Positions 1-8,449 of a stretch of 64,000 nt of DNA are shown piece after piece; within the stretch, counting starts at the first letter, position 1; the number at the start of each line of letters is the position of its first letter. Source of the DNA: Streptomyces nojiriensis (GTDB taxonomy: Bacteria; Actinomycetota; Actinomycetes; Streptomycetales; Streptomycetaceae); NCBI RefSeq assembly GCF_017639205.1, contig NZ_CP071139.1, forward strand, positions 5,641,501 through 5,705,500, given 5' to 3'. The position numbers and the translations under genes were made by a program. The notes under the pieces were generated by a model. The model did no database searches. It had not been told where the DNA came from and saw only the letters and a list, made by a program, of their open reading frames with translations.

Positions 1-1
1 C

Positions 2-124
2 AACTCGCTCATCGGCGACGTGGTCAACGTGGTCAACTCCCCGGACAAGGTCGTCAAGCCCGACAACGGCCTCAACGGCTGGAACATGGGCTGGGCGGAG
101 TGGAAGGCCGGCTCCGCCGCCTGA
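2..124 (+). CDS. C-terminal fragment of an unidentified protein
   Basis: An open frame runs from the window edge to a TGA at 122-124 and encodes about 40 residues ending in GWNMGWAEWKAGSAA. The start lies outside the window. A strong terminator hairpin follows about 20 bases after the stop, which supports this being a real gene end. I do not recognise the family; the fragment is rich in Asn, Val and Trp and could be the tail of a secreted or enzymatic protein, but the sequence does not settle it. Confidence 0.6.
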   Translation, partial: NSLIGDVVNVVNSPDKVVKPDNGLNGWNMGWAEWKAGSAA

Positions 125-144
125 CCTCCCGCACCGCGCACGCC

Positions 145-180
145 GAACGGCGGGGACCCCTCACGGGGTCCCCGCCGTTC
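145..180 (+). terminator. Intrinsic terminator hairpin
   Basis: Perfect 16-bp inverted repeat (145-160 with 165-180) around a 4-base TCAC loop, just after the stop at 124. It probably ends transcription of the upstream partial gene. Confidence 0.8.
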
Positions 181-251
181 GTCTTGGGGCCGGCCGAGGG
201 TGGCCGAAAAGCACTCAACGGTGGCGCCGGGGCGCGTCTAGGGTCGGGGAC

Positions 252-1211
252 ATGATGATCCACTCCCTCGATCTGCCTCCGTCCGACGACGCGGTCGACG
301 CCTGGCTGGCGGTCCTGACCGACGCGGGGGCCGCCGATCTTCCGCAGCTGCCCGCGCCGTCCCGCAGGGAGGTCGCCGGGCGCCTGCGCGTCAGGCCGGC
401 GCGCGGCCGGTACGTGCTCCTGGCGGCGGACGGGGGCGCGGGCGTAGCGGCCCTGATCCTGTTCACGGACGAGGGCAACACGCACACCGCGCTCCTGGAC
501 GTACTGACCGTACGGCCGCAGGAGCGGCGGCGGGGCGTGGGCACCGCCCTGTGGGAGCGGGTCCGCGAGGAACTGCTCGCGCAGGGCCGGACCTCGGTCA
601 TGACCCAGTTCGACCTGGGAGGCCCGGGGCAGGCGTTCGCGGAGCCACTGGGGTTCGAGAACGTCCTGCCGATGGCCTGGTACGAACAGGAACTCCCCGC
701 CGACGGGCCCGCGCAGGTTTCGGCCGCCCCCGGATACGAGCTCCTCACCTGGCACGGCACGGTCCCCGACGCCTGGGCGCCGGCCGCCGCCGCGGCCCAC
801 GCCGCGATGGACGACGCGCCGAGCGGGGACATGGACGAGCGGCCCCCGGTCTGGACGGAGCAGCGGCTGCACGACATGCAGCAGGTGATCACCGACCGGG
901 GCTGGGAGCAGATCACGGTCGCAGCCGTGACCGAGGCCGGCGAGGTGGCGGCGTACACCGAACTCGTCCTGCCGGACCCCTCCGGCCCGCGCGCCCTCCA
1001 GCACGGCACGGTGGTCGTCCCCGGCCACCGCGGCCACGGCCTCGGCCGCGCCGTGAAACTGCGCATGGCGGCCGAGGCGGCCGCACGCTACCCGGCGCTG
1101 CGCCGCATCGCCACGACCGTGGCCGACGCGAACCCCCACATGCGGGCGGTGAACGAGTCCATCGGCTACCGGCGGGGGCGCGAGGCGGGCATCTTCCAGC
1201 TCAAGCTCTAG
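252..1211 (+). CDS. GNAT family N-acetyltransferase, two tandem GNAT domains
   Basis: 319-residue cytoplasmic acetyl-CoA-dependent acyltransferase. The N-terminal GNAT half (about residues 50-150) has the acetyl-CoA-binding signature in VRPQERRRGVGTALWE. The second half (about 160-315) has a parallel signature in VPGHRGHGLGRAVKLRM, followed by NPHMRAVNESIGYR, typical of the C-terminal GNAT motif. This two-domain layout is the one seen in mycothiol synthase and related actinobacterial acetyltransferases; the substrate cannot be deduced. The ATG at 252 follows a short AT-poor leader. The gene is monocistronic, with a strong hairpin straight after the stop. Confidence 0.85.
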   Translation: MMIHSLDLPPSDDAVDAWLAVLTDAGAADLPQLPAPSRREVAGRLRVRPARGRYVLLAADGGAGVAALILFTDEGNTHTALLDVLTVRPQERRRGVGTALWERVREELLAQGRTSVMTQFDLGGPGQAFAEPLGFENVLPMAWYEQELPADGPAQVSAAPGYELLTWHGTVPDAWAPAAAAAHAAMDDAPSGDMDERPPVWTEQRLHDMQQVITDRGWEQITVAAVTEAGEVAAYTELVLPDPSGPRALQHGTVVVPGHRGHGLGRAVKLRMAAEAAARYPALRRIATTVADANPHMRAVNESIGYRRGREAGIFQLKL

Positions 1212-1214
1212 GCC

Positions 1215-1257
1215 GTCTCTTCCGGATCTTGCCTGACCGGCAAGATCCGAAAGAGAC
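1215..1257 (+). terminator. Intrinsic terminator between convergent genes
   Basis: Inverted repeat of 19 bp with one mismatch (1215-1233 with 1239-1257) and a 5-base loop, starting 4 bases after the GNAT stop. It lies between the convergent GNAT and XRE genes, so it may serve both strands. Confidence 0.8.
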
Positions 1258-1308
1258 GACCCAGAGGCGGGTTGGCCGGACACCGGCCGCCCTCGGCCGT
1301 GCCGCCGG

Positions 1309-2244
1309 TCACCGTGTGGCCGAGCGGCCCTCCGACGGCTCCGCCGAGCGCGCGGGCGACTGCCCGGGTGCCTGTGCGGGCCGCGCCCCGGCCCCCTCAG
1401 ACGGGGCCGACCACGACGCCAGCAGGCGCAGGGCGTCCGCCGACGGGGAGCCGGGGGCGGCGTGGAAAGCGACCAGCGACTGCGCCGGATCGTCCGGGAG
1501 CTTCAGCGTCTCGAAGGACAGCCGCAGCTCACCCACGAGCGGGTGCCGCAGCACCTTCTCCCCGTGCGTCTTGTCCGCGACCGTGTGCGCCGCCCACAGC
1601 CGCCGGAACTCCTCGTTCTTCACCGACAGCTCACCGACCAGCGCCGACAGCTGCTCGTCGTCCGGGTTCTGGCCGGCGTACATCCGCAGGTTGCTCACCA
1701 CCTCGCACGCCCGGCACTCCCACTCCCGGTACAGCTCCGCCGTCGCCGGGTCCAGGAACACCAGCCGCACCAGGTTCCGCTCGGCGGGCGGCAGCGCCCC
1801 GAAGTCCCCGAAGACCGCGGCCGCCAGCCGGTTCCAGCCGATGACGTCCTGCCGGTGCCCCACCAGGTACGCCGGTACGCCGCACATCGCGTCCATCAGC
1901 GTGCGCAGCTCCGGCCGCACCTGCTGCGGGCGCCGGCTGTGGCGGCGCCGGTGCGCCTTGGGCCGCGCCAGGTCCATCAGGTGCGCCCGCTCGCTCCCGT
2001 CGAGGCGCAGGGCCCGCGCGAGCGCGTCCAGGACCTCCACCGACACGTTGTGCCCGTCACGCTGCTCCAGCCGCGTGTAGTACGCGACCGACACCCCCGC
2101 CAGCTGCGCCAGTTCCTCCCGGCGCAACCCGGGCACGCGCCGGCGGCGCCCGTGGTCGGGCAGGCCCACGTCCTCGGGGCGCAGCCGCGCACGCCGGGAG
2201 CGGAGGAACTCGCCGAGGCAGGCTCGCTGATCAAGCTGATCCAT
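1309..2244 (-). CDS. XRE-family helix-turn-helix regulator with MmyB-like ligand-binding domain
   Basis: 311-residue DNA-binding regulator. The HTH lies at about residues 37-90 (RREELAQLAGVSVAYYTRLEQ, the usual XRE turn and recognition helix). The rest (about 110-275) matches the MmyB-like domain, with landmarks DVIGWNRLAAAVFGDF and ERNLVRLVFLDPA. The frame is open 23 codons upstream, but the ATG at 2244 begins the standard family N-terminus (DQLDQRACLGEFLRSRR). The gene is divergent from the alcohol dehydrogenase at 2410 with a 165-bp gap; in Streptomyces such pairs commonly reflect control of the adjacent oxidoreductase, which here is an inference. The inducer is unknown. Confidence 0.88.
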   Translation of the reverse strand: MDQLDQRACLGEFLRSRRARLRPEDVGLPDHGRRRRVPGLRREELAQLAGVSVAYYTRLEQRDGHNVSVEVLDALARALRLDGSERAHLMDLARPKAHRRRHSRRPQQVRPELRTLMDAMCGVPAYLVGHRQDVIGWNRLAAAVFGDFGALPPAERNLVRLVFLDPATAELYREWECRACEVVSNLRMYAGQNPDDEQLSALVGELSVKNEEFRRLWAAHTVADKTHGEKVLRHPLVGELRLSFETLKLPDDPAQSLVAFHAAPGSPSADALRLLASWSAPSEGAGARPAQAPGQSPARSAEPSEGRSATR

Positions 2245-2409
2245 TCCGCAAGTATCCCCGGGCGGCGTGCCGCGGTGCAGACGTGAGCCTGACCCCGCCA
2301 GGAGTAGGTTCACCGGTCGTAGGCAGGACAGGGGGCTGGCTGCCCGCCGGACGGACCGGCAGCGTGGGGTTCACCGCAGAGGCACGACCCCCGTTCGAGG
2401 AGCACCGCC

Positions 2410-3492
2410 ATGTCCGTCACCCACGCCGCCCGGGACACGCACGCCGCCCACGCCACCCGGGTCGCCGCGTACGCCGCCCCCGCCGCCAAGGCTCCGCTGG
2501 AGCGCACCACCATCACGCGGCGGCCCGTCGGCGCGCACGACGTCCTCATCGACATCAAGTACTCCGGCATCTGCCACTCCGACATCCACCAGGTGCGCGA
2601 CGGCTGGGGCGAGGGCATCTACCCGATGGTCCCCGGCCACGAGATCGCCGGTGTCGTCTCCGAAGTCGGCCCGGCCGTCACCCGGTTCTCCGTCGGGGAC
2701 CGGGTGGGCGTCGGCTGCTTCGTCGACTCCTGCCGCACCTGCGCGTACTGCCTGCGCGGCCAGGAGCAGTACTGCGCCGAGGGCATGACCGGCACCTACA
2801 ACGCCCTCGACCGCAACGGCGACCCCACGTACGGCGGTTACTCCACCCACCTCGTCGTCGACGAGAAGTACACCGTCCGCATCCCCGACGGCCTCGCCCT
2901 CGACGTCGCCGCCCCGCTGCTGTGCGCCGGCATCACCCTCTACTCCCCGCTCAAGCACTGGCAGGCGGGCCCCGGCAAGCAGGTCGCGGTCGTCGGCCTC
3001 GGCGGCCTCGGCCACATCGGCGTGAAGATCGCGCACGCGCTCGGCGCGGAGGTCACCGTCCTGTCGCAGACCCTGCGCAAGAAGGAGGACGGCCTGAAGC
3101 TGGGCGCCTCCCACTTCTACGCCACCGGAGACGAGGCCACCTTCGAGGAACTGGCCGGCCGCTTCGACCTGATCCTTTCCACCGTCTCCGCGCCGCTCGG
3201 CCTGGACGCCTACCTGGGCCTGCTGAAGGTCGACGGCGCGCTGGTGAACGTCGGCGCCCCGGAGGAGCCCGTCGCGCTCAACCTCTTCTCCGTCATCGGC
3301 GGCCGCAAGACCCTCGCCGGATCGATGATCGGCGGGATCGCCGAGACCCAGGAGATGCTGGACTTCTGCGCCGAGCACGGGCTGGGCGCGGAGATCGAGC
3401 TGATCGCCGCCGGGCAGATCAACGAGGCGTACGAGCGGGTGCTGGCGAGCGACGTGCGCTACCGCTTCGTGATCGACGCGTCGACGATCTGA
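2410..3492 (+). CDS. Zinc-dependent alcohol dehydrogenase, NAD(P)-dependent
   Basis: 360-residue medium-chain dehydrogenase/reductase of the cinnamyl/allyl-alcohol dehydrogenase type. Catalytic zinc ligands are visible in SGICHSDIH and PGHEIAG. A structural zinc site with four cysteines lies in SCRTCAYCLRGQEQYC. The Rossmann dinucleotide motif is VVGLGGLGHIG. It should interconvert alcohols and aldehydes in the cytoplasm; the natural substrate is unknown. A GAGGAG ribosome site lies 8 bases before the ATG. It is divergent from the XRE regulator, its likely controller. Confidence 0.92.
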   Translation: MSVTHAARDTHAAHATRVAAYAAPAAKAPLERTTITRRPVGAHDVLIDIKYSGICHSDIHQVRDGWGEGIYPMVPGHEIAGVVSEVGPAVTRFSVGDRVGVGCFVDSCRTCAYCLRGQEQYCAEGMTGTYNALDRNGDPTYGGYSTHLVVDEKYTVRIPDGLALDVAAPLLCAGITLYSPLKHWQAGPGKQVAVVGLGGLGHIGVKIAHALGAEVTVLSQTLRKKEDGLKLGASHFYATGDEATFEELAGRFDLILSTVSAPLGLDAYLGLLKVDGALVNVGAPEEPVALNLFSVIGGRKTLAGSMIGGIAETQEMLDFCAEHGLGAEIELIAAGQINEAYERVLASDVRYRFVIDASTI

Positions 3493-3616
3493 CCCCGGGC
3501 GGCTTCAGTACGCCCCGGGATGGGCGAACGGCCGGCCGGCGTGCCGCTCGCGCATCCGTGCCGCCGCCGCACACGCGTCAGCCCCTCGTGCGAGGCGGCG
3601 GCGACGGCGGGGGCAC

Positions 3617-4285
3617 TCACGCCCCAGGGGCCTTGGCCACACCGATCGGGCAGGACACGCCCGTGCCGCCGATGCCGCAGTAGCCGCCCGGGTTCTTGTC
3701 CAGGTACTGCTGGTGGTGGGCTTCCGCGGGCCAGAAGGGGCGCTCCGCCGCCGGCAGCACCGCCGTGGTGATCGGGCCGTAGCCCGAGGAGGCCAGGACC
3801 TGCTGGTAGGCCGTGCGGGAGGCCTCCGCCGTCGCCTGCTGGTCGGGGGAGTGCGTGTAGACCGCCGAGCGGTACTGGGTGCCGACGTCGTTGCCCTGGC
3901 GGAAGCCCTGGGTGGGGTCGTGGGACTCCCAGAACAGCTTCAGCAGCGCGGCGTAGGAGACCTGGGACGGGTCGAAGACCACGCGGACCACCTCGGTGTG
4001 GCCGGTCAGACCCGAGCAGACCTCCTCGTACGTCGGATTCTCGGTGAAGCCGCCCTGGTAGCCGGCCAGCGTGGTCCACACCCCGGGGGTCTGCCAGAAC
4101 TTGCGCTCCGCACCCCAGAAACAGCCCAGACCGAAGTCGGCGACTTCCAGGTGCGCGGGGTAGGGGCCGGACAGCGGGTTGCCCAGCACGGTGTGCCGGT
4201 CGGGCACGGCGAACAGCGGCTCCGCGCGGCCCGTCAGGGCCTCCTCGCGGGTGGGGAGCTCGGGCGTACGGCGGTACGAGAACAT
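3617..4285 (-). CDS. msrA: Peptide-methionine (S)-S-oxide reductase
   Basis: 222-residue MsrA. It reduces the S-epimer of methionine sulfoxide in proteins, repairing oxidative damage with electrons from thioredoxin. The catalytic motif GCFWG places the nucleophilic cysteine at residue 55; the family blocks EVCSGLTGHTEVV and HDPTQGFRQGNDVGTQYRS follow. The AAGGAGGG ribosome site at 4290-4297 fixes the ATG at 4285, although the frame is open further upstream. It is transcribed convergently with the alcohol dehydrogenase and may be read through from the upstream M48 protease unit, but the 73-bp gap to that unit allows its own promoter. Confidence 0.95.
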   Translation of the reverse strand: MFSYRRTPELPTREEALTGRAEPLFAVPDRHTVLGNPLSGPYPAHLEVADFGLGCFWGAERKFWQTPGVWTTLAGYQGGFTENPTYEEVCSGLTGHTEVVRVVFDPSQVSYAALLKLFWESHDPTQGFRQGNDVGTQYRSAVYTHSPDQQATAEASRTAYQQVLASSGYGPITTAVLPAAERPFWPAEAHHQQYLDKNPGGYCGIGGTGVSCPIGVAKAPGA

Positions 4286-4358
4286 GGATTCCCTCCTTGT
4301 GGGAGTGACAACGTGCGAAGGGCGGGCCGGGATTCCCCGACCCGCCCTCCGCGACGGG

Positions 4359-5513
4359 TCACAGACCCGGCGTGACCTCGCGTACCGCCCAGTCCCGCGC
4401 GTACACGTAGCGCGACTTCGGCCAGTAGCGCCAGGGCATCGCCCCGATGTGCCCGTCGATGTGGCGGAACTGCTCGACCGCCTCCGCGTCCCGGTCCTGC
4501 CAGAACAGGAACCACGCGAGCGGGTGACGCAGCCGGATCGACCGCCAGTCGGCCGGATCGGCCGCCGCCAGGTCGACGAGGGCGGCATCGACCGCCGCGA
4601 CGACCTCCGGCTCCTTGAAGAACGTCTCCGGCTTGAGGTCCGACTCGTGCAGCTCCTGCTCGATGTAGGCGATGAGCGGCAGCACGGACAGCAGCTCACC
4701 CGGCTCGGCCTTGGCTGCGCACTCGCGGGCGAAGGCGAGCGCCAGCTCGTGCGAGCCGCGCCACTTCTGGCTCCAGTACTGCATGGCGTTCGTGTGGGCC
4801 GACAGGAGCTTCGGGTCCCGCTTCATGATCTGCGCCCACAGCTGCCCGTACTCCTCGTGGGAGTAGCCCAGGCCCTGGCTGATGGACTGCTCCACCATGT
4901 ACGGAACCGGGTCCGCGGGGTCCGCCAGCCGCTGGGCCTCCCGCGCCTGCTCCTGCGCCTTGAGCAGCAGCTCGCGGAAGATACGGAACTGCTCCTGGGT
5001 GGTGTGGCTGGCCCGCGCGGAGCCCCGCACGTTCCACGCCACCAGGACGCCCGTGTCCGCGTTCACCAGCGCCGCGGACGGGTCCGACGGCCGGGCCGCG
5101 CGCCAGGCGAGCAGCCAGGCGTCGTCCTCGGCCGCCGCCTCGGACAGGGGGCGCATGCGCTGCCAGCGCTCCTCCCAGTCCTGCCCGGCCGCCTCCAGAT
5201 AGGCCGCGCCCGCTTCCCAGTCGCCGGCCTTGACCGCCGCGACGGCGGCGGTCTGCTCGGGCGACACGGGCAGCGCGTTGTCCGTGTCGAGCTCGGCCTC
5301 CGGTACGAAGCCCAGCGCGACGACCGCCGCGGCCTGCTGCGCCTTGCGCTCCGCCTTGGCGGCGGCCGTCTCGGCGTTCATGGCCTCGGTCCGGCCCTCG
5401 ATGACGGCGATCTCGGCCTCCAGCCGCTTCGCCTTGCGGATGTAGTAGACGCCGCGCAGGAACTTGAACGCGCCGAACAGCAGCATGGCGCCCAGGACGT
5501 ACAGGCCGATCAC
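4359..5513 (-). CDS. Membrane-anchored protein of unknown function, paralogue of 7269-8375
   Basis: 384-residue protein with one N-terminal membrane segment (about residues 2-20, GLYVLGAMLLFGAFKF), an Ala/Glu-rich coiled coil (about 25-65), and a helical repeat-like remainder. It shares ordered blocks with the gene at 7269-8375: PVPYMVEQSISQGLGY, AHTNAMQYWSQKWRGSHE and EQFRHIDGHIGAMPW. I do not recognise a named function; the helical pairs look TPR-like. The GTG start at 5513 overlaps the stop of the M48 protease by 4 bases (GTGA), so the two are translationally coupled and the product probably acts with that protease at the membrane. Confidence 0.8.
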   Translation of the reverse strand: MIGLYVLGAMLLFGAFKFLRGVYYIRKAKRLEAEIAVIEGRTEAMNAETAAAKAERKAQQAAAVVALGFVPEAELDTDNALPVSPEQTAAVAAVKAGDWEAGAAYLEAAGQDWEERWQRMRPLSEAAAEDDAWLLAWRAARPSDPSAALVNADTGVLVAWNVRGSARASHTTQEQFRIFRELLLKAQEQAREAQRLADPADPVPYMVEQSISQGLGYSHEEYGQLWAQIMKRDPKLLSAHTNAMQYWSQKWRGSHELALAFARECAAKAEPGELLSVLPLIAYIEQELHESDLKPETFFKEPEVVAAVDAALVDLAAADPADWRSIRLRHPLAWFLFWQDRDAEAVEQFRHIDGHIGAMPWRYWPKSRYVYARDWAVREVTPGL

Positions 5514-7108
5514 GGGGCAAGCACCAGCTTTCGCAGGGATTCGGTGTCGGGCAGGTCGGCGACGGCCGCGTCCAGGGCAGCGCCCAGGCGCTCCTCGAAG
5601 CCGTCGGCCGGGTAGCTCAGCGAGGCCGAGTCGGACCACGACAGCTGCCAGCGGGCGGCGCCGCGGCCCGTCAGCTCGACGGTGACCAGCTGGTTCAGGG
5701 CGCGCCGGACCACCGGGCGGGCGAACTCGCGGGCCGTGCGGCCGGTGGCGGCCTGGGCCTCCTCCGACTTCGGGAAGCGGTCGGCGATGCGCCAGCGCAC
5801 CGCCGGGTCGGCGTCGAACGCGTCGAGCACGGCGTCCAGCCCGGGGCCGGCTCCCTCGGCGGCGAAGGCCTCGCGGATGTCCTCCGCGCCCTGGCCGACG
5901 TACGTGGTCATCGACTCGTGGACGAGGTCCTCCCAGCCGACCCGCTTGAGCGCGAGCGCCTCCGGGGTGAGGACGACCTGCTCCAGCGCGGCCAGCGCCG
6001 CGTCGGCGTCGGCCAGCAGCTCCAGGGACGGCCGGGCGGCCTGCCCGCCGCGGCCGTCGTCGGGCAGGGCCTCGATGCGGGCCACGCGCTCGGCGAGCGC
6101 GGGGTGGGAGTCGTAGGGGGAGGCGGGCTCGGTCGACAGTTCCCGGCGCAGCTCTTCCAGGTCGGCCGAGCGCGCGTCCAGGAGGCGGCGCAGGCCGCCG
6201 AAGACCTCGCCCGGGCGGGGCAGCAGGCCGGCGCCGACGCCGAGGGTGGCGTAGGAGCTCATGTAGAAGTCGTGCGCCGAGTCGAGGGCGTTCAGCTCGC
6301 GCAGCGCGGACGCGGCGGAGTCGCGGCCGGCGACCCGCACCGAGGCGAGGTCGGCGGCGAGCTCCTGGCGGCGGGAGGTGGAGAGGGTGGCGCGCATGTA
6401 GAAGTTGCCGTACGCGATGTAGATCTTGGCCATGGCGCGGTACATCGCGCCCTCGCCCCCGGTGTCGACGCCCTTGGCCTTCTTGCCCTTGGCGATCCGC
6501 TTCTCGTCCTTGCGCTCCTGCTTCGCGCGCTCCTTGGCGACCTTCTTGTCGGCCCGCTCGTGGAAGTAGCCGATGGTGCGGATCAGTTGGGCGCGGCCGC
6601 GGGCGATCAGCGGGGTCAGGCGGGTGTCGAAGTTGGCGTAGTGGCCCATCTCGTGGGCGAGCACCGCGCGCAGCTGCATCTCGTCCAGGCCCGTCATCAG
6701 CGGCAGGCCGAGGTAGAGGCGGCGGGTGCCGGGCCGCAGGCCCAGCAGCTTGGCGTCCTCGGCGACGGCCGCGTTCACCTCGTCGATCAGCACGATCTCG
6801 TCGGGGGCGCGGGTGCCGACCTGCTGCGCGATGTCGCGTACGACCGCCCACAGTTCGGGTTCCTGCGCCTCACCGACCGTGACCCCGGCCGGACCCTCGC
6901 CCCTGGGCGTGCGCAGCATGAACAGGCCGCGCACGATCGGGATGGCGAGGACGACGGAGACCAGCAGCAGCTTGCCCGCGACGGGTCCGTGCAAGTTGGT
7001 GACGACGGCGTAGTCGATGCCGCCGAGGGCGGCCAGCAGGAACACGCCGAGCAGGTAGAAGCCTGCGAGCAGGACGAGAGCGCGCAAGGCGCGCAGTGAA
7101 GCGCCCAT
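5510..7108 (-). CDS. M48-family integral membrane zinc metalloprotease
   Basis: 532 residues. Two hydrophobic segments near the N-terminus (about 10-30 and 45-65) are followed by the zinc protease motif HEMGH at residues 152-156 inside AVLAHEMGHYANFDTRL. Lys/Glu/Arg-rich cytosolic helices (about 190-225) and a long helical C-terminus follow. It resembles HtpX/Ste24-like quality-control proteases that cleave misfolded membrane proteins. The ATG at 7108 is chosen because a GGGGGGA ribosome site precedes it; a GTG six codons upstream is the alternative. It is coupled by a GTGA overlap to the downstream membrane protein. Confidence 0.88.
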   Translation of the reverse strand: MGASLRALRALVLLAGFYLLGVFLLAALGGIDYAVVTNLHGPVAGKLLLVSVVLAIPIVRGLFMLRTPRGEGPAGVTVGEAQEPELWAVVRDIAQQVGTRAPDEIVLIDEVNAAVAEDAKLLGLRPGTRRLYLGLPLMTGLDEMQLRAVLAHEMGHYANFDTRLTPLIARGRAQLIRTIGYFHERADKKVAKERAKQERKDEKRIAKGKKAKGVDTGGEGAMYRAMAKIYIAYGNFYMRATLSTSRRQELAADLASVRVAGRDSAASALRELNALDSAHDFYMSSYATLGVGAGLLPRPGEVFGGLRRLLDARSADLEELRRELSTEPASPYDSHPALAERVARIEALPDDGRGGQAARPSLELLADADAALAALEQVVLTPEALALKRVGWEDLVHESMTTYVGQGAEDIREAFAAEGAGPGLDAVLDAFDADPAVRWRIADRFPKSEEAQAATGRTAREFARPVVRRALNQLVTVELTGRGAARWQLSWSDSASLSYPADGFEERLGAALDAAVADLPDTESLRKLVLAP

Positions 7109-7268
7109 ATGGACAGATCCCCCCACGGGATGAAAGCGGTGCTGAAGCAGGTGGCAGGGCAGAAGGCCGCCACCGCCGCATCATGCGGCCTGTGATTACT
7201 TACGGCAACTTTATTGGCCGAAGCTTCTGCCCGTCCCGTGGGGCGATCCGGGGCGATCCGCCCGGCGG

Positions 7269-8375
7269 CTACTGCGCCAGCGTCGCCGGCGACCCGCCGT
7301 TCGCCTCGTACCCCGCCACCGCCATCGCCCGGTACACCGCGTACGCGGCGGCCGGGTCGTCCGTCTCCGACCACGGCCGAGCGCCCACGTACCCGTCCAC
7401 GTGCCGCACCTGCTCCATGGCCTCCGCCCACCGCTCCATGCAGACCAGGAACAGCAGCAGCAGGTGCCGCACGTGCGCCACCATCGGGTCGTCCTGCCGC
7501 GCCGTGTGCACCGCGTACAGCGCGCCCTCCACCGCCCGCGTGACGACCGCGCCCCGGTAGAAGCTCGGGCTCAGCACGATGTCCGGCTGGTTCTCGCGCA
7601 GCGCGAACAACGGCAGGGCCGCCAGCAGCGAGCCCTGCGGGGCGCGCGCCGCGGCCGCGTGCGCGAAGGCGTCGGCCTTCTCGCGCGAGCCGTGCCACTG
7701 CGCGCCCCAGTAATGCAGCGCCGCGAGATGGGCGCCCATGTGCTCCGGGGCCCGGTCGACGACCTTCGCCCACAGCTCGTCGAACTCCGCCTCCGGGTAC
7801 GCCAGTCCCCGTGCGACCGCCAGCTCCGTGATGTACGGGACCGGGTCCCCGGGGGCCAGCAGCGCGGCCCTGCGGCACGCATCCCGGGCCTCCTCCAGGA
7901 TGATCCGGTGGTCGTCGGAGCCGACCCCGCCCGACTGCCGCCACGCCTGCTGCACCAGCAGCTCCGCGTGCACCTGCGCGCCGCCCGGGTCCTCGTCCGC
8001 CTCCAGCCGCCACGCCTTCAGCCACTGCGCGCCCGTCCCGGGCTGCGCCATCAGTTCCAGGGCCGCGGCCCCGCCGAAGGCCTGCACGCGCTGCCAGCGC
8101 CGCTCCCCCTCCCGCGGGGTCCCGGCGAGCAGCTGAGAGGCCGCCTGCCAGCTGCCGGTGAGCCGCACGTTGTCGAGGGCGTCCATCAGGTCCCGGTCGG
8201 GCCCGGGGACGCGGATGTCGAGCTCTTCCTGCCGGTCGAATCCGTAGTTCGCCGGGTCGGCGGCGTCGGGGCTGTCCGGCGCGACCAGGCGGATACCACC
8301 GCGCCGGCGCCGTATGTACGGACCGAGAATGAACACGATCATGAGCATCGCGAACACCAACCACAGAATCTCCAT
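7269..8375 (-). CDS. Membrane-anchored protein of unknown function, paralogue of 4359-5513
   Basis: 368-residue protein beginning with a membrane segment (MEILWLVFAMLMIVFILG) and a basic stop-transfer patch IRRRRGG. The body shares ordered blocks with 4359-5513: PVPYITELAVARGLAY, AHLAALHYWGAQWHGSRE and EQVRHVDGYVGARPW. The frame is open upstream, but the ATG at 8375 puts the membrane helix at the N-terminus. The pair flanks the M48 protease on the same strand, suggesting a duplicated partner or substrate-recognition subunit. The reading is inference; no catalytic motif is visible. Confidence 0.8.
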   Translation of the reverse strand: MEILWLVFAMLMIVFILGPYIRRRRGGIRLVAPDSPDAADPANYGFDRQEELDIRVPGPDRDLMDALDNVRLTGSWQAASQLLAGTPREGERRWQRVQAFGGAAALELMAQPGTGAQWLKAWRLEADEDPGGAQVHAELLVQQAWRQSGGVGSDDHRIILEEARDACRRAALLAPGDPVPYITELAVARGLAYPEAEFDELWAKVVDRAPEHMGAHLAALHYWGAQWHGSREKADAFAHAAAARAPQGSLLAALPLFALRENQPDIVLSPSFYRGAVVTRAVEGALYAVHTARQDDPMVAHVRHLLLLFLVCMERWAEAMEQVRHVDGYVGARPWSETDDPAAAYAVYRAMAVAGYEANGGSPATLAQ

Positions 8376-8449
8376 GCCTCCAGCGAACCAGACCGAGGGG
8401 GGAGCAGGCCAATAGGGGGCCGGGCACCGGGCGGGCATAGCATCGGACC

